Assembly (NCBI RefSeq): GCF_958979055.1
Contig: NC_084893.1
Location: forward strand, 27,855,487-27,919,486
From: Alnus glutinosa
Lineage: Eukaryota > Streptophyta > Magnoliopsida > Fagales > Betulaceae
Length of the DNA: 64,000 nt
Direction: 5' to 3'
Position 1 is the stretch's first letter; every line of letters begins with the position of its first letter. A program made the translations under genes and the position numbers. Shown piece after piece: positions 39,201-53,100 of this stretch. The notes beneath the pieces were generated by a model. The model ran no database searches. It had not been told where the DNA came from and was given only the letters and a program-made list of their open reading frames with translations.

Positions 39201-39505
39201 TCGATCACCGCCCCAATGGCCTCCCGGCCCACCACGTCCTTGGGCGCCAGGGCCGCGCAGGCCTCTGCCAGCTTGGCCCTGGCCTCCGCCATCAGCTCCA
39301 CCTCCGCATCCGTCGGGCTCTTCCCCCCGCCTCGCATCCTCGCCATCGCCGACAGCACCAGCACGATTTCCGCCACTCTCTTCAGGTCCCGCCCCGGCCC
39401 AGGCCCAATCTTGGCCCTCTTGCTCGTCCGGGCCCCCAAGTCCTCGTCCCCTCCGTTCGACGGTTCGGTCAGCTCCATTGGCTCGACCCCAGCCGTCGGA
39501 TCCAT
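33261..39505 (-). CDS. PHD finger protein with C-terminal BAH-like domain
   Basis: Exons on the complement: 39505-39104, 37697-37316, 36797-35353, 35114-35001, 34694-34540 and 33309-33261; phases agree and give 848 aa. Residues 1-134 are a conserved N-terminal block (AEACAALAPKDVVGREAIGA, then VIEDLGLNGKLKDQRLGFR). A Ser-rich linker leads to a PHD finger at about 392-437 (CQLC, LLCDACEKGYHLKCL, GEWHCMRC), a Cys4-His-Cys3 zinc module that usually reads histone H3 tails. After a long disordered stretch, about 693-825 resembles a BAH domain (VEWIGNVIQVLDGKSFYQSC, WVIVTRCYFPGDLPE, NEVYESNHESTIMAGLIQGP), and the protein ends KWFYDEFKGLFQPVSS. It may belong to the plant PHD proteins found with SWI/SNF remodellers (At3g08020/At3g52100 type), from memory and unverified. 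Intron 3 appears to start with GC instead of GT. Confidence 0.88.
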
Positions 39506-39846
39506 TCGTTCACAAGAGAAAACCCCTAGAGGCCAACGACGCCGCTCCGGTGAATTGCTTGTATAGGACCTGCACCGAGATAGAGCCTTGGTTAGACATC
39601 CGAGAGCCGAGAGAGAAGGGAGAGAGAGAGGAGTGAGAGGGAAATAGGGGTTTAGGGGGGATTTTGAATTTGTGGTTTAAATTAGGGTGAGTTAATTAGA
39701 GACGCACCTTTTTGGCGGGTAATTTAGGGAGAGAGAAAGAGAGATTTGTGTGTTGGGTTAGTGATAATAGTGTGTGTGTGTGGGGGGGGGGTGAGTTTTG
39801 TGAGAGAGAAAGGGCAGGGGTTTGGGTGGCGGAGCAGAGCGATTTT

Positions 39847-39878
<32 letters not shown>

Positions 39879-39920
39879 GAGCGTTATTTGTATATAAAAC
39901 GGGTTCGGGTTTCAAAACCG
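39506..39920 (-). promoter_or_regulatory. 5' leader/promoter of the PHD gene with GA microsatellite
   Basis: A leader intron is suggested by an acceptor (tcggtgcag) at about 39572 on the minus strand. A GA run at 39847-39872, a GT/GGGG stretch at 39770-39790 and several GA clusters mark a CT-rich leader on the gene strand, typical of plant core promoters. Confidence 0.45.
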
Positions 39921-41934
39921 GGTTCTAACGTGCGAGGGCCTGGCTGGGAGCCAATTGTTTTCAACTTTCTATCTTTTGACATTGGCACCCTAATTTTTAT
40001 TTTTATAAATTTAAATTAGGGCAAAAATTTTCCTTTAATCATTTCTCCTTCTTAGCATATGAGAAATTTGTGTTTTTTAAAAAATTTGGCTTAGGTCCGG
40101 TACAGATTTAATTTCAAATTTTTTATCAGAAAGAGAGTAAAATTAAATCTGAACTATTGTGTTGTAGTTTTTTTTTTTTTTTTTTACAATATCTAAACTA
40201 AATGTTTTTTTAATATTTACTTTTCATATGCTTTTTTAGATATTAAGTTTAAGGAAATTTCTCGAATCTAGTTTGGAGAAAATTTATATTATTTAAATAG
40301 ACATAAATTTCTTCCAACGAAATCAATAAAACTTGCATGCGTTCCTTAATATATGAGAAGTACATTATTTTTTAATTAATTTATTAAAAAATCGTGTGCT
40401 TCTCGCTTGACAATATTATAAACTGAATTAAAGAAAATTTATGTCCTTTGTAAATCGAGATCTTTATTCATTGTTTCACTTTCATCTCATATATAATTGA
40501 AAGGACTAGAAAATTATAATTATATTTTTTTATTAAAAAAAATTAAAAAATGAATACGGCCGCAAATTTTGTTTTTTGATATTTTGCTTCTTTTAAAATT
40601 AACGTTTTTTAAGTTGATTATATAAAATAAGTTTTATAAGACAAAACATTATTATTATTATTATTATTATGAAAAATGTTAAAAACTATACTTCTATTCA
40701 ATATTCATTCAACAAAACTGAATTGGTACTCTCATCTAACTCTTAAATTAATTACTGTCAAATAAAAAAATAATTATAATTAATTTAGAGTGTCATATCA
40801 ATATTATTTGACAATTATAAAATAAAAAATATAATATATAGTATTTTTATTATTTTATTGAAAAGAAGAAACAACGTGGGTCGGAGCTCTCCCATCGAAC
40901 ACGTAAATTGCTTGGACACTTCAAGACTTGTTCTAATACTATAATTACTAAAATGTCATCAATTTTCGCTTGCTATAGAAAAAAACAATATAACGTATAG
41001 TTTTCAGTACAACCAACCCTTATTGTTTGGAGTATAATTCCTCAAATGTCTATAATTTTGTTTTGTTGGCTTCAACGGTACGGTGCATATAGTGTCACGT
41101 CTTTCCTATGTGACAACATATGCACTATTAAATATGAAAAATCTAATATAAATTTTATAAAATAGTTATTTTTTATTTCAAATGAAATGAAGATGATTAA
41201 GCCACAAGCGGTCAAAATGGCTTGGGGATTGGGATTTCGAGCACTTTATTGCCCAAATTGTGTTAGCTAAAATGTTTAAATTTTTGTTTTTAATAGTATA
41301 TATGGTGTCACGTAGAGTGGCTAGTTATTGATTTCCTTGCATTTTGGGGATTATGATCTATAGCAATTGGGGCAGTAACCCACGTGCCTGGATAGATGAC
41401 CGAACAATCCAAAATTTATTTAAACAAGTGAATTTTATATGGATTGTCTTGACAATTGCTGACCAACACAAATTGTTAGAAATCACAATTCGAAATTTAC
41501 ACCAACTAGGATGGAAATGGATCAGAGGCCCATTCTTGGACTTGAGCTAGAAGCTTAATTGGAAGCCTATAGTTGATTTAGGAAAACATTTAGAGATAGA
41601 GATGGCGCATGGCCCTAACACAAACCCTGGCCTAGTAGGCTTGTAGCTAGCAATATTATGCTATGTTTCTAAATATTTTTACAATGCACATTTTTCTTTT
41701 CTTTTTTTTAACTATTCTCATGTGATATAATTTTGAGTTTTGGGTTGGTTGTTAACAAGGGTGCAGCTAGCTTATAGCTTTGGGGGGCTGCAACCCTCCA
41801 AAAATTTATATATGTATTGGAGATATATATTTTTTATGAGGTAGACCCTCAAAAATTAATTCCCCCTCCAAATATTTTTTTTTTAGTTCCCCTCCCCCAA
41901 CACTAAAATTCTTGCTTCCACCTGGTTTATAATA

Positions 41935-41969
<35 letters not shown>

Positions 41970-42209
41970 GGAGAAGAAAAAAATGTTATCAAACAAAGAA
42001 AACTTTTACCTCCTTCGGTTGCACTTTTGTGGAAGCTGTCATTCAAGCAATATGGATCACAAAACTAACCACCCAACAGAAATCTTATTTAGTTTTTGAG
42101 CAAACATTACATGTACACTTCTAAATTTATATTCATTTAAAAAAAAAAAATTCTAAATTTATATGCACAGCATAGAAGTGTATACTTTGTTTACATGATA
42201 TTCAAGTAC
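39921..42209. other. AT-rich intergenic region
   Basis: No gene is supported. It holds poly-T (40169-40186), an (ATT)n run (40651-40669), poly-T/A (41935-41967) and decayed MITE-like AT-rich inverted segments around 40675-40860. The 68-codon frame at 41344-41550 shows no known domain. Confidence 0.45.
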
Positions 42210-45200
42210 TTAGTTGCAGTGAAGTTGGTGCTGGGTAAGATGGTATTGTTCTGTGAAGGCCAGATCGCTGAAAACTATAACCCTTGAATCTGTGCAGACA
42301 ATTTCAGCTTTCTGAAGTGTAAAACCATGAGGGAGAGGCAGAGGAAATCCTTTCATCAGGTGTAAGTTCACGTATGGCAAGAATACGGTTTTGAGGACAG
42401 TTGACAGTACTGGCTGCAGAGATCAACACTTCATGAGATTCATAGTCACTCCAGAAAGTAATGTTTCTTTATTCTATCAAGAGAATGCAATAAACAAGAG
42501 AAACAAGAGTGATTGTTGCCTAGAATACAGTTTTTTATATCACACTTCGTTTGACAAATGATATCATTTACAATATAATTTCTAAGAAAGCCAAAGTTTC
42601 ACAAAACGTAATCCAGAAAATAGGCGATAGGCGCAGATATGCACGCAATTGATTATTATTGACCGAGCAACTAAGACTAGAGGAGATTCAGAACTACGCA
42701 GCCATCTTTTAGCTTGTTGGGTTAGAACACCATGTCCATCACCCCTGGACATGTACATTGTTTGATATAATTTGTTTAAACACTACTTATCCTAAAAGCT
42801 TAAATTGATAGGAAATTATTGATTTAATCATTTAATTAATATTCTAACACTTACTCTCACGTGTAGGCTCAAATTTTCCCTTAATAAGTGAGATTCAATA
42901 CGTGAAATATTTAATTGAAATGAGGGATAAATAACGGAGACAAAGTTTAAATTCTGGACCTTTGCTCTAATACTATGATAAATCATCACTCCTCCCAAAA
43001 ACTTATGCTCATAAGAAATGATTGATTTAATCATTTAATTAATATTCTAACATAGTTAGTCAAAGTTTCGAGGCCACCATGAGGAAGTATAGCTCAATGA
43101 AATGATAAAACAAAATCTATAAGAGAACCCTTAGAAGTATTTCAGAATATTGTTAAGAAAAACTTTGGTCGTTTTTCAGTTCCATTCAATTTCCAGACAT
43201 CAATGAGTAGCTCCAAACTGACACAGAAATGACACTAACCTGAAGAAGATGTATGTGCAGGTCACCAATCTCACTCCATTTCAAATATGCAGTGAAGTCC
43301 TTCAATCTCACTCTACCAGCTAGATTATTCCTCAAGATTACTGCAGAACCTGAAGTACTTATATCCTGCACCAACAAATAGCACCTACTGATCCTCATGA
43401 AGAACAAACTGATACTTCCAACTGTAAACTTTCATACAATATGTGAAATTTTGTTCCTGTATGAACTTGATGTGGAAAAAATACTGGCGGCCATATCAAG
43501 ATTCATTCATTAGATTTCGCAACAGTTCACACAAATATTATAACATGATTACTTCAACTTGTCATATAGTTAAAAACTTAGAAAATGAGTGAAGAAATAA
43601 TTTAGTAAAGAGTAAGGAAAACGTAGTGCATAAAAATTTACAGCTTCTACAGACAGATGTTTCAATCAAGTGTACCAAAGAGATGCAAGCAACAGGTATA
43701 ACTTCACCAGCGTCCACAACATCAATTGTCACATCTAAGTTAATAATGGCGCCAATGACATCCTTTGCAACTTTAATGATTGGTGGAGAAGATACAGATA
43801 TATTAAGATTCATGTCATCATCTGGGTACTGCTTGTACAGTTGAGGAACAATGTATCTCCATCCAGCTGTGTTCAAAAGGGACTGATCTGGTATTTTGTC
43901 AACAATCCAGTGCATATAATCTGCCTGACAAAAAAAAAGCATTAGTTCAGTGTCCAACTTCAATTGCATTACAGAAAATACAAGTGTGCAACTCAGGCAT
44001 GTCCAAGGTGAGTTAGTGCTCAGAAAACAGTTCCATTCCTGAGTCCTCACTCCGTTTCAATTCAGCATACTAAGACAAAGCCAGAGCCAGCCAGTTAGTA
44101 GGTCCCATCTTGACAATGTCAAAAATGCACCACCTAGCGTAAAGCTTGATAATTTTAAAACACCATACTGAAACTAATTACACAAGAAAAAGGATCCTTT
44201 TAAATGCACTTGAATAATAATGTGGAAAACAAAGAGTTGACATTGAAAGAACTTACATCAAAGTAAACTAATGATACAGAATTAAAAACATCTTGTTGTA
44301 ATGAGATCTGGATCATCTTAGCTGGACCACTGCAGAAAAAAGTATCCTCCCATCCTTTATGGTTATAGTTTGAAACTAGAACAGCATCCTTTGCTGTGAC
44401 TAGGCCATTAATGTCAAATTCAATGGAAGAATTACTCAACACAGGATTGTCCACAAAAGTAACATTTAAAACAGCAGTGCCATATACTGGGAATTCTTTT
44501 GGAAGAGATTGCAATAAGGAGTCGAGCTTTATTATCCCTTCTCTGATTTTCTTGGAAATGGCATCTTCAACTGCAGATGATATTTTTCCTTCAAAAGCAT
44601 TAACTACCCTGGAATAAAAGTAAAGGAATTAAGTGCATAAGTAGTTCATTCTTCAATTAGTAAGATTCATTAAGACCATGGAATGCAGAGTCAGAGAGAA
44701 TAATAGAGAATTAGAGATGAATACATCATCAACAAATAAAAAGTTAAGTGTATTATCAATCAACTGATGTCTTTTAAAGTTAGTATGATTGAAGTGGGAA
44801 GGGATCTCTACTTATATGAGATGTTGACCTTGAGCTTCCTTAAGACCTAAAAGTGAGCTCTTTACTTATTGTAAAGGCCTATAATATATGGTGGAGATTT
44901 CTTGATGTAGAGAGTTTGCTAATTTGGCAATTTTACTACAGATGGAACAGGCTAGGGAATCGCATGAATGCTGATAAGTTGCTAAAATGTAAACGAAATC
45001 TTGTCTGCTGGGATAGAATCATGGGTAATGGTAGGTTAAAACTGAATAAGAGGAGGGAAAGAGGAAGCTTCTAACACTATTCCTACAATCTACAATCAAA
45101 CTCCCCACGCAATCAAAAATAATCTGATGGGGATCATAACAAATAATTGAAAAGGAAAAATAATGTTGACCAAAGAAGAGAAGCAAATCTGAATTCCAAG

Positions 45201-46364
45201 ACTGGTGAATTGAATCACTAGAATATGGCAATGGGGCACTTCACCATACTGGGAATGTAGCACCATATACAGTCATAAGAGATTTCAAGGAAAGTGGCAA
45301 TCTCACGCCACAGATAAAAATGATACCTTCTCGACTAGAACATATAGAGGGTACAAACCGTTTATCAAGAGGACTTGAATTATTTAGGAGGATTGCTTAC
45401 ACTTGATAAAGCCAAGATGCTCCACCATCCAACTTTATTGAGATATCTTTCACATGGCATCCACATTCCAGCACCGAGAGCTTAAGATTTCCATCTTGGT
45501 TCTTGAGAGCTGCAGTTAGCCCCACTTCCATACCTTCAACCTTGATAGAAACAGAAGTACTTAATGAGAAAGTAAAGTTCAAGAGAGAAAATCTCTGAAC
45601 ACTTTTGCTAGGAACAGAGTATTCTGACAATTGTCACCCTATATCAGCCACTAAACAGAAAATTTTCAATATATTTGGCCTATCCACCTAAGTCTTGATT
45701 GTCAAATGTGCTTGTTTGAGATTTCTGTTATATGACACAACAATGGTATCTTTTGAACCAAGATATTTACTTCGTAACAATATGCCCTCACCTTTTGAGG
45801 TCAATGGCTCTTATGTCAAGTATAGCTAAAATAGACTGCAAACAATATGACAAAGGCAGACCAAAAGAAAATGGCTATATTTCCACAATTCAGCAATATA
45901 TTTATCATTTACCAGTAAACAGAGCCGTAGCAAAATAAAAGGGCTTGGCTTTATACCTGAACAGATGCGCCCCCGTCATCCGTAATTGCAATTGGAACCA
46001 ACCAAGTGCGGTAAGAATACTGCCAAGCCATGCTCAAATTTGCAGTGGCACCTGAAGCAACTAAGACAATACCTGTCTCTCCGGTATGAATATACGAGGA
46101 AGCAACATCAACATGGTAAATTGTAATATTTGAAAGAAGAATATGAACTTTGCCAACAACTGGTATTTTCACAGATTTTTCAATGTCAGGCAGTTGAAGT
46201 GGAACAATAGAGGAAACGGCCTTGTCTATCAGCACATCCTTGGCAAAATCAAGACCCTTGTTGGATATTTGCACAGAAATGAAGCCTTCCTCATTGGATT
46301 GAATATGGGTGCTTGTAAGAGTGAACAGAAGTGATAAAACAATGAACAAAATAGTGGGTGCCAT
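42210..46364 (-). CDS. Plant BPI/LBP family protein (LPS-binding-protein-related)
   Basis: Exons on the complement: 46364-45957, 45540-45401, 44608-44257, 43924-43676, 43365-43240 and 42413-42210, giving 492 aa, the usual size. It begins with a hydrophobic signal peptide (MAPTILFIVLSLLFTLTST), so it is predicted to be secreted or endomembrane. The N-terminal BPI module starts EEGFISVQISNKGLDFAKDV and includes LPDIEKSVKIPVVGKVHILL; Cys residues in VLECGCHVKDI are conserved in plant members. The C-terminal BPI module spans exons 4-6 (ADYMHWIVDKIPDQSLLNTA, GNNLAGR-like NNLAGRVRLKDFTAYLKWS, NLHLMKGFPLPLPHGFTLQ). Animal relatives bind bacterial lipopolysaccharide; Arabidopsis LBR-1 and LBR-2 bind LPS and influence defence gene expression. 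Orthology to one LBR copy was not resolved. Confidence 0.9.
42788..43051. repeat. MITE-like module with direct terminal repeats in a BPI/LBP intron
   Basis: Two direct copies (about 42788-42849 and 42990-43051) share ATTGATTTAATCATTTAATT and AATATTCTAACA, flanking about 140 bp with CACGTGTAGGCTCAAATTTT. Related sequence occurs near 22680-22755 (IAMT1 intron 2) and 38835-38905 (PHD intron 1), so this is a dispersed family. Confidence 0.65.
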
Positions 46365-48112
46365 TAATTTTGAGGAGGTATAGCACAAACCATCTGAACT
46401 CAGAAGGTGTTCAAAGTAGTACAAACAACATCTTGATTCTGAGTTTTTGAATGAAAAAACGTGAGCTTTAAGAAGAAGCTTACGGCATAGTGCTTAAAAG
46501 AAGAGCTAAAAACACCATGTTTTCCAGATCTTCTTGAGATGAAACTCCGAAAGCAACAGAATGAAGAGTTTATGTAAAAGAAGTTAGTTGGTTGAGGCTT
46601 TGGAATTTTCTTCATTAATTTGAGTAAACAATGGACACGGGACTCTGTAAAAGATATCTTGGCGACTAAGAACAAGGCCCACGCGTATCCACCTCAGGTT
46701 CTTAAGGGGCGCGTGGTCTCTCCTAGTTGCCAAAGACAAGCATCCATGCCTACGATTCGCATAAAAAGGAGAATTTTCAATAGTAGATACATATATTTGA
46801 AAATATTCTCGGATTGTTTTAACTTGTACCTCTTACATTTTATTATTATGTTTTGATGGGAATTATTGGAAATTTTACGATTCAAGGCTAGGATGATAAA
46901 TTTCTAATTATTTTTATTGGATGGTGGGCTTTTAAATTATTTTTTCATAGTTTTCTTTCGCGACGAAAGACCATCTTGGACGTTTACTTGGTTTAACGGT
47001 TTGAAAAAATAACGTAATTTTTAAAAATGTAGTTACACGTTTAATAAAATTACAATTCGACATTTAAAATTGTGTTTATTTTTTATTTTTTTAAACACGC
47101 CCCATTGTCTGCAGTGCAAAAGTAAATTTTTTTTTTTTTTTTTACATTTTTAAATTACTACTTTTTTGAACGTACTCCCAAACAAGGCCTACAAAATCAC
47201 GAAGCCAAACATAATCTAAAACAACGAACTCTAGGAGTCTATATATGCATGATAGCTCCAAGGAAATTGTCAATGTAGAAGGTGCCATGGCCAATCAGGT
47301 CTATAACATCAAAGACTATATTTATAAACATTTCACATAACCCTCCTTTCTTTCTATTTTCTTTTTCCTTTGTTATTTTCATTACTGGAGTAAATGATGT
47401 GCTACTTGCAAAAGACAACCCGACCTGATTTTCTTCGCTGATTAAAAAAATATATATATATTATAGAGAGGATATGGACCATGGTGAAGACAATCATTCA
47501 GATACACTGTCACCTTCACCTGATGATCCTTCGGTTATGGTTTGAGATCCTGATTACCAGTATATATAATACAACATGAGAGAAAGCACAGGGTTCTACA
47601 AGTGGATCATATGAGAGAAGATAATAGTAAAGAATGTTTATTGTCAAGAGGACAAACAAAACCCAACATGAATGTCTTTTTCCATGATGTTGTTCTGAAC
47701 AGTTACCTACCCATTGTTCCTAATCCACTACTTTTCATACTCCTGTAGATGGAACCAAAGCTTCATCCCTTTTCAAGACCCCCTGCCCCTCTGCTACCAA
47801 ATGAACAAGGTGGATAGGGCTTCTATATTTGATGATTCGCATAGACTATGTAATGGACACTACAGTTACAAGCAAACATCGAAGATGAAAGAAAAGCAGG
47901 CTAACAAGAAATGGAAACCCAATAATCCAAACCAATCACGAACAGAAAAGTAGACCGCTCGCTCGTCATTTGGGGAAACCGATCATTAAGCAGCCAATGT
48001 GCAGTTTCCTTTGGTATTACATAAGATCATCTCCTCCATTCGACTGTATATCTTCTTGTTTATCAATGCAAGCATATTGGATGATAAATAGTATAACTTT
48101 ACCAAATTGGTC
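46365..48112. other. Intergenic region between the BPI/LBP gene and PP4
   Basis: Contains the promoter and leader of the minus-strand BPI/LBP gene (46365 to about 46700) and the 3' side of the PP4 gene. No additional gene is supported; the 79-codon frame at 47714-47953 appears random. Confidence 0.45.
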
Positions 48113-50081
48113 TCATAAAAAGTAATCTGGTGCAGGTTTCTTGGCCGGCGCCGCTCTTGATTCCTGCGTATCATTTTAATCTTTCAGTGTAGCACAGAAT
48201 ACAAGAGTGAATTCAATCAAGAAGTATTTTATAATGTTGAAGTACAGCATGAAACATCTCTTCCCGTGGGCCATACACAGAGATCATGCCTTTCAGTCAT
48301 CTGTTTGTATAAAACTGAAAACAGTTCACATGGAGTACGCACTGATGGCAGGTCATATAACCTATAGTCTGAATCACAGGATTGCAGAAACCAGATCAAC
48401 TAGAAGTGCATCCCCATCCTTGGGGAGACTAGAACCATTCTAGTCATATATTGGTACTATGCCTCTTGTTCATTGCTCATGGCTCAGATGGTAAGGGATT
48501 ACATATATCAGGTACAAACCTTACCAAACAAAGTAATAAATTAAAACTAAAAGATCAAATAAGTTCTTTTAGTAAATAAAGCCATATATTTACACTGGCT
48601 CAATGTCCATCATCAAGAGGGTATAACTCAGACTAGCAATGTGATAAACTTAAATAAAAGTGTACGCAGCCATTTGTACTAGACAAGAAAAAACACCTAT
48701 TTTTATCTGGTAATGAATTGCAAGTGTATTATATGTACAAACCTGTGGAGCAGCATCAAACACACGAAACTGCTTATTCAGATTCTCATCTAGCTCAAGG
48801 ATTGCAGCTACATTACCGCATCTGCAAACACATCCAAGAATGAAACCAACCATAAATACAAGAACTAAGCAAAGGAGACAAACCTAAATTTCTAATTTAC
48901 CTGTAACAGTAATTTGGTGCTGACCACACCGTAACTATCTGGTGATTGAACATCCATTTATATCCTTCCATTACCAACTGATGGGCACGACATATGTAGT
49001 CAATGTTGTTTGTATGGTTAAAAGTAGTAACAACACTGCCACCAAATAGAAAGCCAGCACCACGGGGACTCAAACCCCAACCATCAACAATATCTTCAGG
49101 ATCAGACCACAGGAGGTCACACATAGCACCATCATGAGGTACTTCTTGCTTCCGATCGATTGTTCGTATCTGGCAAATAGAACATTATTAGTATATAAAT
49201 CTTCAAAGAATATATACATATTCAGGATGGGTTCTCTGACCTGATCCAATGTTGATATGGCAGGAGAGAGGCCTCCATGGACACTGAAAATTCTGTTCTC
49301 AATGAGAGCTGATAGACTGTAACAAACACAGTCAAAATTTAGAAGCAGCAATGGAAAGACATAACAAAAGTACCTAAATCTAGGCTGTGTTGGAAGCAAC
49401 TGAATTGGAGAAAGACTTTATTTGGCCCCTAGGGTAATATTTGATGGTCAATTCAACTTTAAAAAATAAATTAAGGCACAAGTATAATACTGTTACTGCA
49501 TGTCACCTAAAAGGCTCTGCTTACTTTCACACAGTAAAGTGGGTCATATCTGCTTATCTTAAGAATTGCGTCAACTATACAGTATCTTGAACTTGTGAAA
49601 GTGGAAAATGGCAATCAAAAGGAAACAATGAAACTTTGGTACTTGCTTCCAAATGCACCCTAATATAGCAAAATTAAAATCCAGGGCACCTGCAAGTTGG
49701 GTAATAAGGGCTAGTTTGGCAGCGTGTTTGAAAAGTCTTTTTCTTTTCAAACATAAAAATACACTTTTTGTAAACAAGTTACCAAATGAAACACTTTTCA
49801 AACAACAAAACACAAAACAATGTTTAATCAACAAAACACTTTTTTTTTTTGATAAAGTAAGAAGATTTTATTAAAAAAAGCGTAAAACGCCCTAAGTACA
49901 CATGAAGTATACCGAGGAACAACCCAGCTAGCCCACAAAAACAAAAAACACTTTTCAAAAAATAAAACACAAAACATTTTTTTAGAAAATTTAACAGAAA
50001 TATTTTGAGGAAGTACATACTTATTTTTTCAAGTATGAAGGCTAAATTGTTATTTATTAAAATATAAAAATAATAATAATA

Positions 50082-50123
<42 letters not shown>

Positions 50124-53100
50124 GAGAGATGGCCGCACAGCTATATGAACTTTATACATAATTGATCTGATGATCCCAACCATCAAACTATATGAAATTT
50201 ATACATAATTTCTGACCATCCAAAAAAGGGAAGGATGATTAGGGCAACTACCACAAGAATCTTAACTTTGCACCTTGTCCTAAGGATAGGGACCCCACTA
50301 CACTTGCGCTGCCTGAATTTTACAGAAGGTTGTGGAGCCCATCTGCTCTGGGCAGCCTAGGGTGCAGAACCCACCTGTCCGACGCAAATGAGCCCCACAA
50401 TCTCCACTTGAGTGGCCCAAATTTCATTAAAATTCAGGCAGCCTAATTGTAGTAAATCCCAATCTCTATCCTAACATCCCCTGCCTATCACTACATCATT
50501 CTTACATTCCAAGAGACAAGTGTATTGTGGTTTTAAAGGATATGGCCAAACCTTAAGTAATCAAATATATCAGTGCAATATCTCCAAACATTCACAGAGC
50601 CATATTTACGTAGACACTCGTCGTAGAATCCATATACCTGAATAGAACAGATAAATGGTAAATGCTCTGATCACATAAACAGAAAAGAAATATTCTAAGA
50701 GCATAGAAAGTTGAAACAGATATACCACTTAAAGAGACTTAACCTGTGTGATCTGACGGCTCTCATGGTTCCCTCTAATGAGAGTTATCCGATCTGGATA
50801 CCTCACCTGATTGAATTTATTAGATGAAAAACTTAATAATTAGAAATGACAAAATATATATATATATATCAACAATACATCAAAAGACTAGGTGAAAAGA
50901 TTATAATTGTGTAGTCTATTGATATTTGCAATCTGACGTTGGCAATTTGCAAATCAAGATGCACATTCCACACTCAACGAATTCAAGAAAAAGTTTGATG
51001 ACAGACGGTCACTTTGACTGCACAACCAGTTCAACAGGTCCCACAAAGAAAATGCAATTGTGAACATTTACTTGATGTGAGAATATTCAAATGATGATAT
51101 AAATCTTTGATATTTCACAAAGAGCCTCTATTGGTTAGTTTTGGTACCCTGCTGTATTGCTATATCTGGGACCTACTAGGAACAGTAGATAGGAATTTCA
51201 TATGGGGAGGGTTCTCTTTGAGCAGTTAATATTATTTTTAAGGTCAACTTTGAGTCAACAAAGTGCCTTTAATTAGAAATGACTCTGAAGTTAATTTGTG
51301 ACACAACAGTGAGTTTATTCTTATATAGGATTTTGTTTGAAAACTTCTGTACCCAAAGCTTTATGACTGCTGGTTTAGCAAGCATTCCAGTATTTTAGAA
51401 CATCTGTTTGACCCTTCCAAGTTCACGAGGAGTGTTTCTTCACCTGCTGCTGCTCCTCTTCCTCCGTTTTATGTCATACATTTTCTCAAGAGTCAGATTG
51501 TTTAAAATTCGGGGTAGTTTTCTTAAAACATCAAGCACATTTTCGGGAGTTAACACCAAGCCAACTTCCCATCAGTTAAACGCAAAGCCTTACAGTGGTA
51601 GCACATACCTGCGATCACAAAGGTCGACGGACAAAGATAGGCCTTAAAACACCTTATTGGTTCAATTATGCAATGTGGTGGTCCAAAGTAAATCTTGAGA
51701 TGAATGACAATCTACTGAAAATAAACATTCCACTAAGGACTTTTCACAGAGAGGACTATGTTTTAGAAGCCACAGAAGTGTCATTTCTATGAGAACCTCC
51801 TAATGAAATGGATGGAAGACAAGGTCTAAGGAAAGGAAAAAGAAAATCTGAGGAATATAAATAGAAAATGCAACAACCTGCAAAGGCTGACTACGTTTGA
51901 CACAAGCTCTCACTTAATTTCAAAAATAGGATATTGAAAAATTATTACCTTCAGGGCCAATAGGAGCAGAAATGTCTCCACAGAATAAAATCCTCTGTCA
52001 ACAAAATCTCCAAGAAACAAGTAGTTGGTCTTTGGGCAATCACCTCCTACTTTGAAAAGCTCTTTCATGTCATAGAATTGCCCATGGATGTCGCCACATA
52101 TCTATCAAAAAAGATATTCAACTGACATCAGTCAGCCTGAATCACAATCATGATTTTAACCAATGGAATATGTCTAAATGTATATTGACCAATGGAATAT
52201 ATTTAAACATATACGATAAATTCTGGATTCCCTACTTCCACTCCAGATTTGCTCATCCTCCCTACCCCTTCCTAGTACATCTAAATATAGAAGAAATAAG
52301 TAAAAGGGGGAATCAAATGATGGTTAAAGAAAAACAGCATTTGCAAGTGATACAGATTTGCATTACTAACAAACTACAAAAGCAACATCAACGAGGCTTA
52401 AATACTAGACACTTTGGCACTGTACTCTTTCCTTGCCTCCCATTTCAGATGAGCAAGATATAGCCGATAGTGCAGTAGTCTGCCAAATCAATGCGTCATG
52501 ACAACAGAAACTTATCCTCATAGTGGAATCTGATTAGGGGGCTTAGCCACCAGACATTGCTTAATTTATAAAGAGCAAGAATGATGCAGGAGCACTAACA
52601 TATAGATTCCCACCTTCTATGATATCATCTACTGTGCCTGTTTTGGTTCCATAAAAGAATAGGAACTTCCAGGTTCTCATCAGTGTCACAATCACCGCAG
52701 AAGAGCTGTCTCTTAATTTGCCACATCTAGGAGATCTACAAGATCTCATAAAGAGCAGCACCCAAATTATGCAATTCAAAATTTATTGCAAATAAATGGT
52801 TGGGCAAAGTTTTGAGGTAATAAAATTTTAATTAGGTTAGACCTGAATCCCAACCAGATAAATGGAAAGGCTAACCTGTATGGTCAGTTTCAGCACCTCA
52901 CAACCAAAAGAGCCTTCTAACAGCCCCCAGCACCCCCCCCCCCCCCCCCCCCCACCACACACACAAAGGCCTTACAAATTTCTTACATTTTGTCATGTTA
53001 TTATGACCCTGTAAAAGGAGCTTCATTCTTTGGTAAGTCAAAGACTAACACTTGATGCAGCAATGAATCCTGCAAAGCTCTCTTATGTTGATTAAACTGG

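Noticed and set aside
39174..39566. 130-codon plus-strand ORF over PHD exon 1
   Set aside because: Antisense shadow of a GC-rich coding exon.
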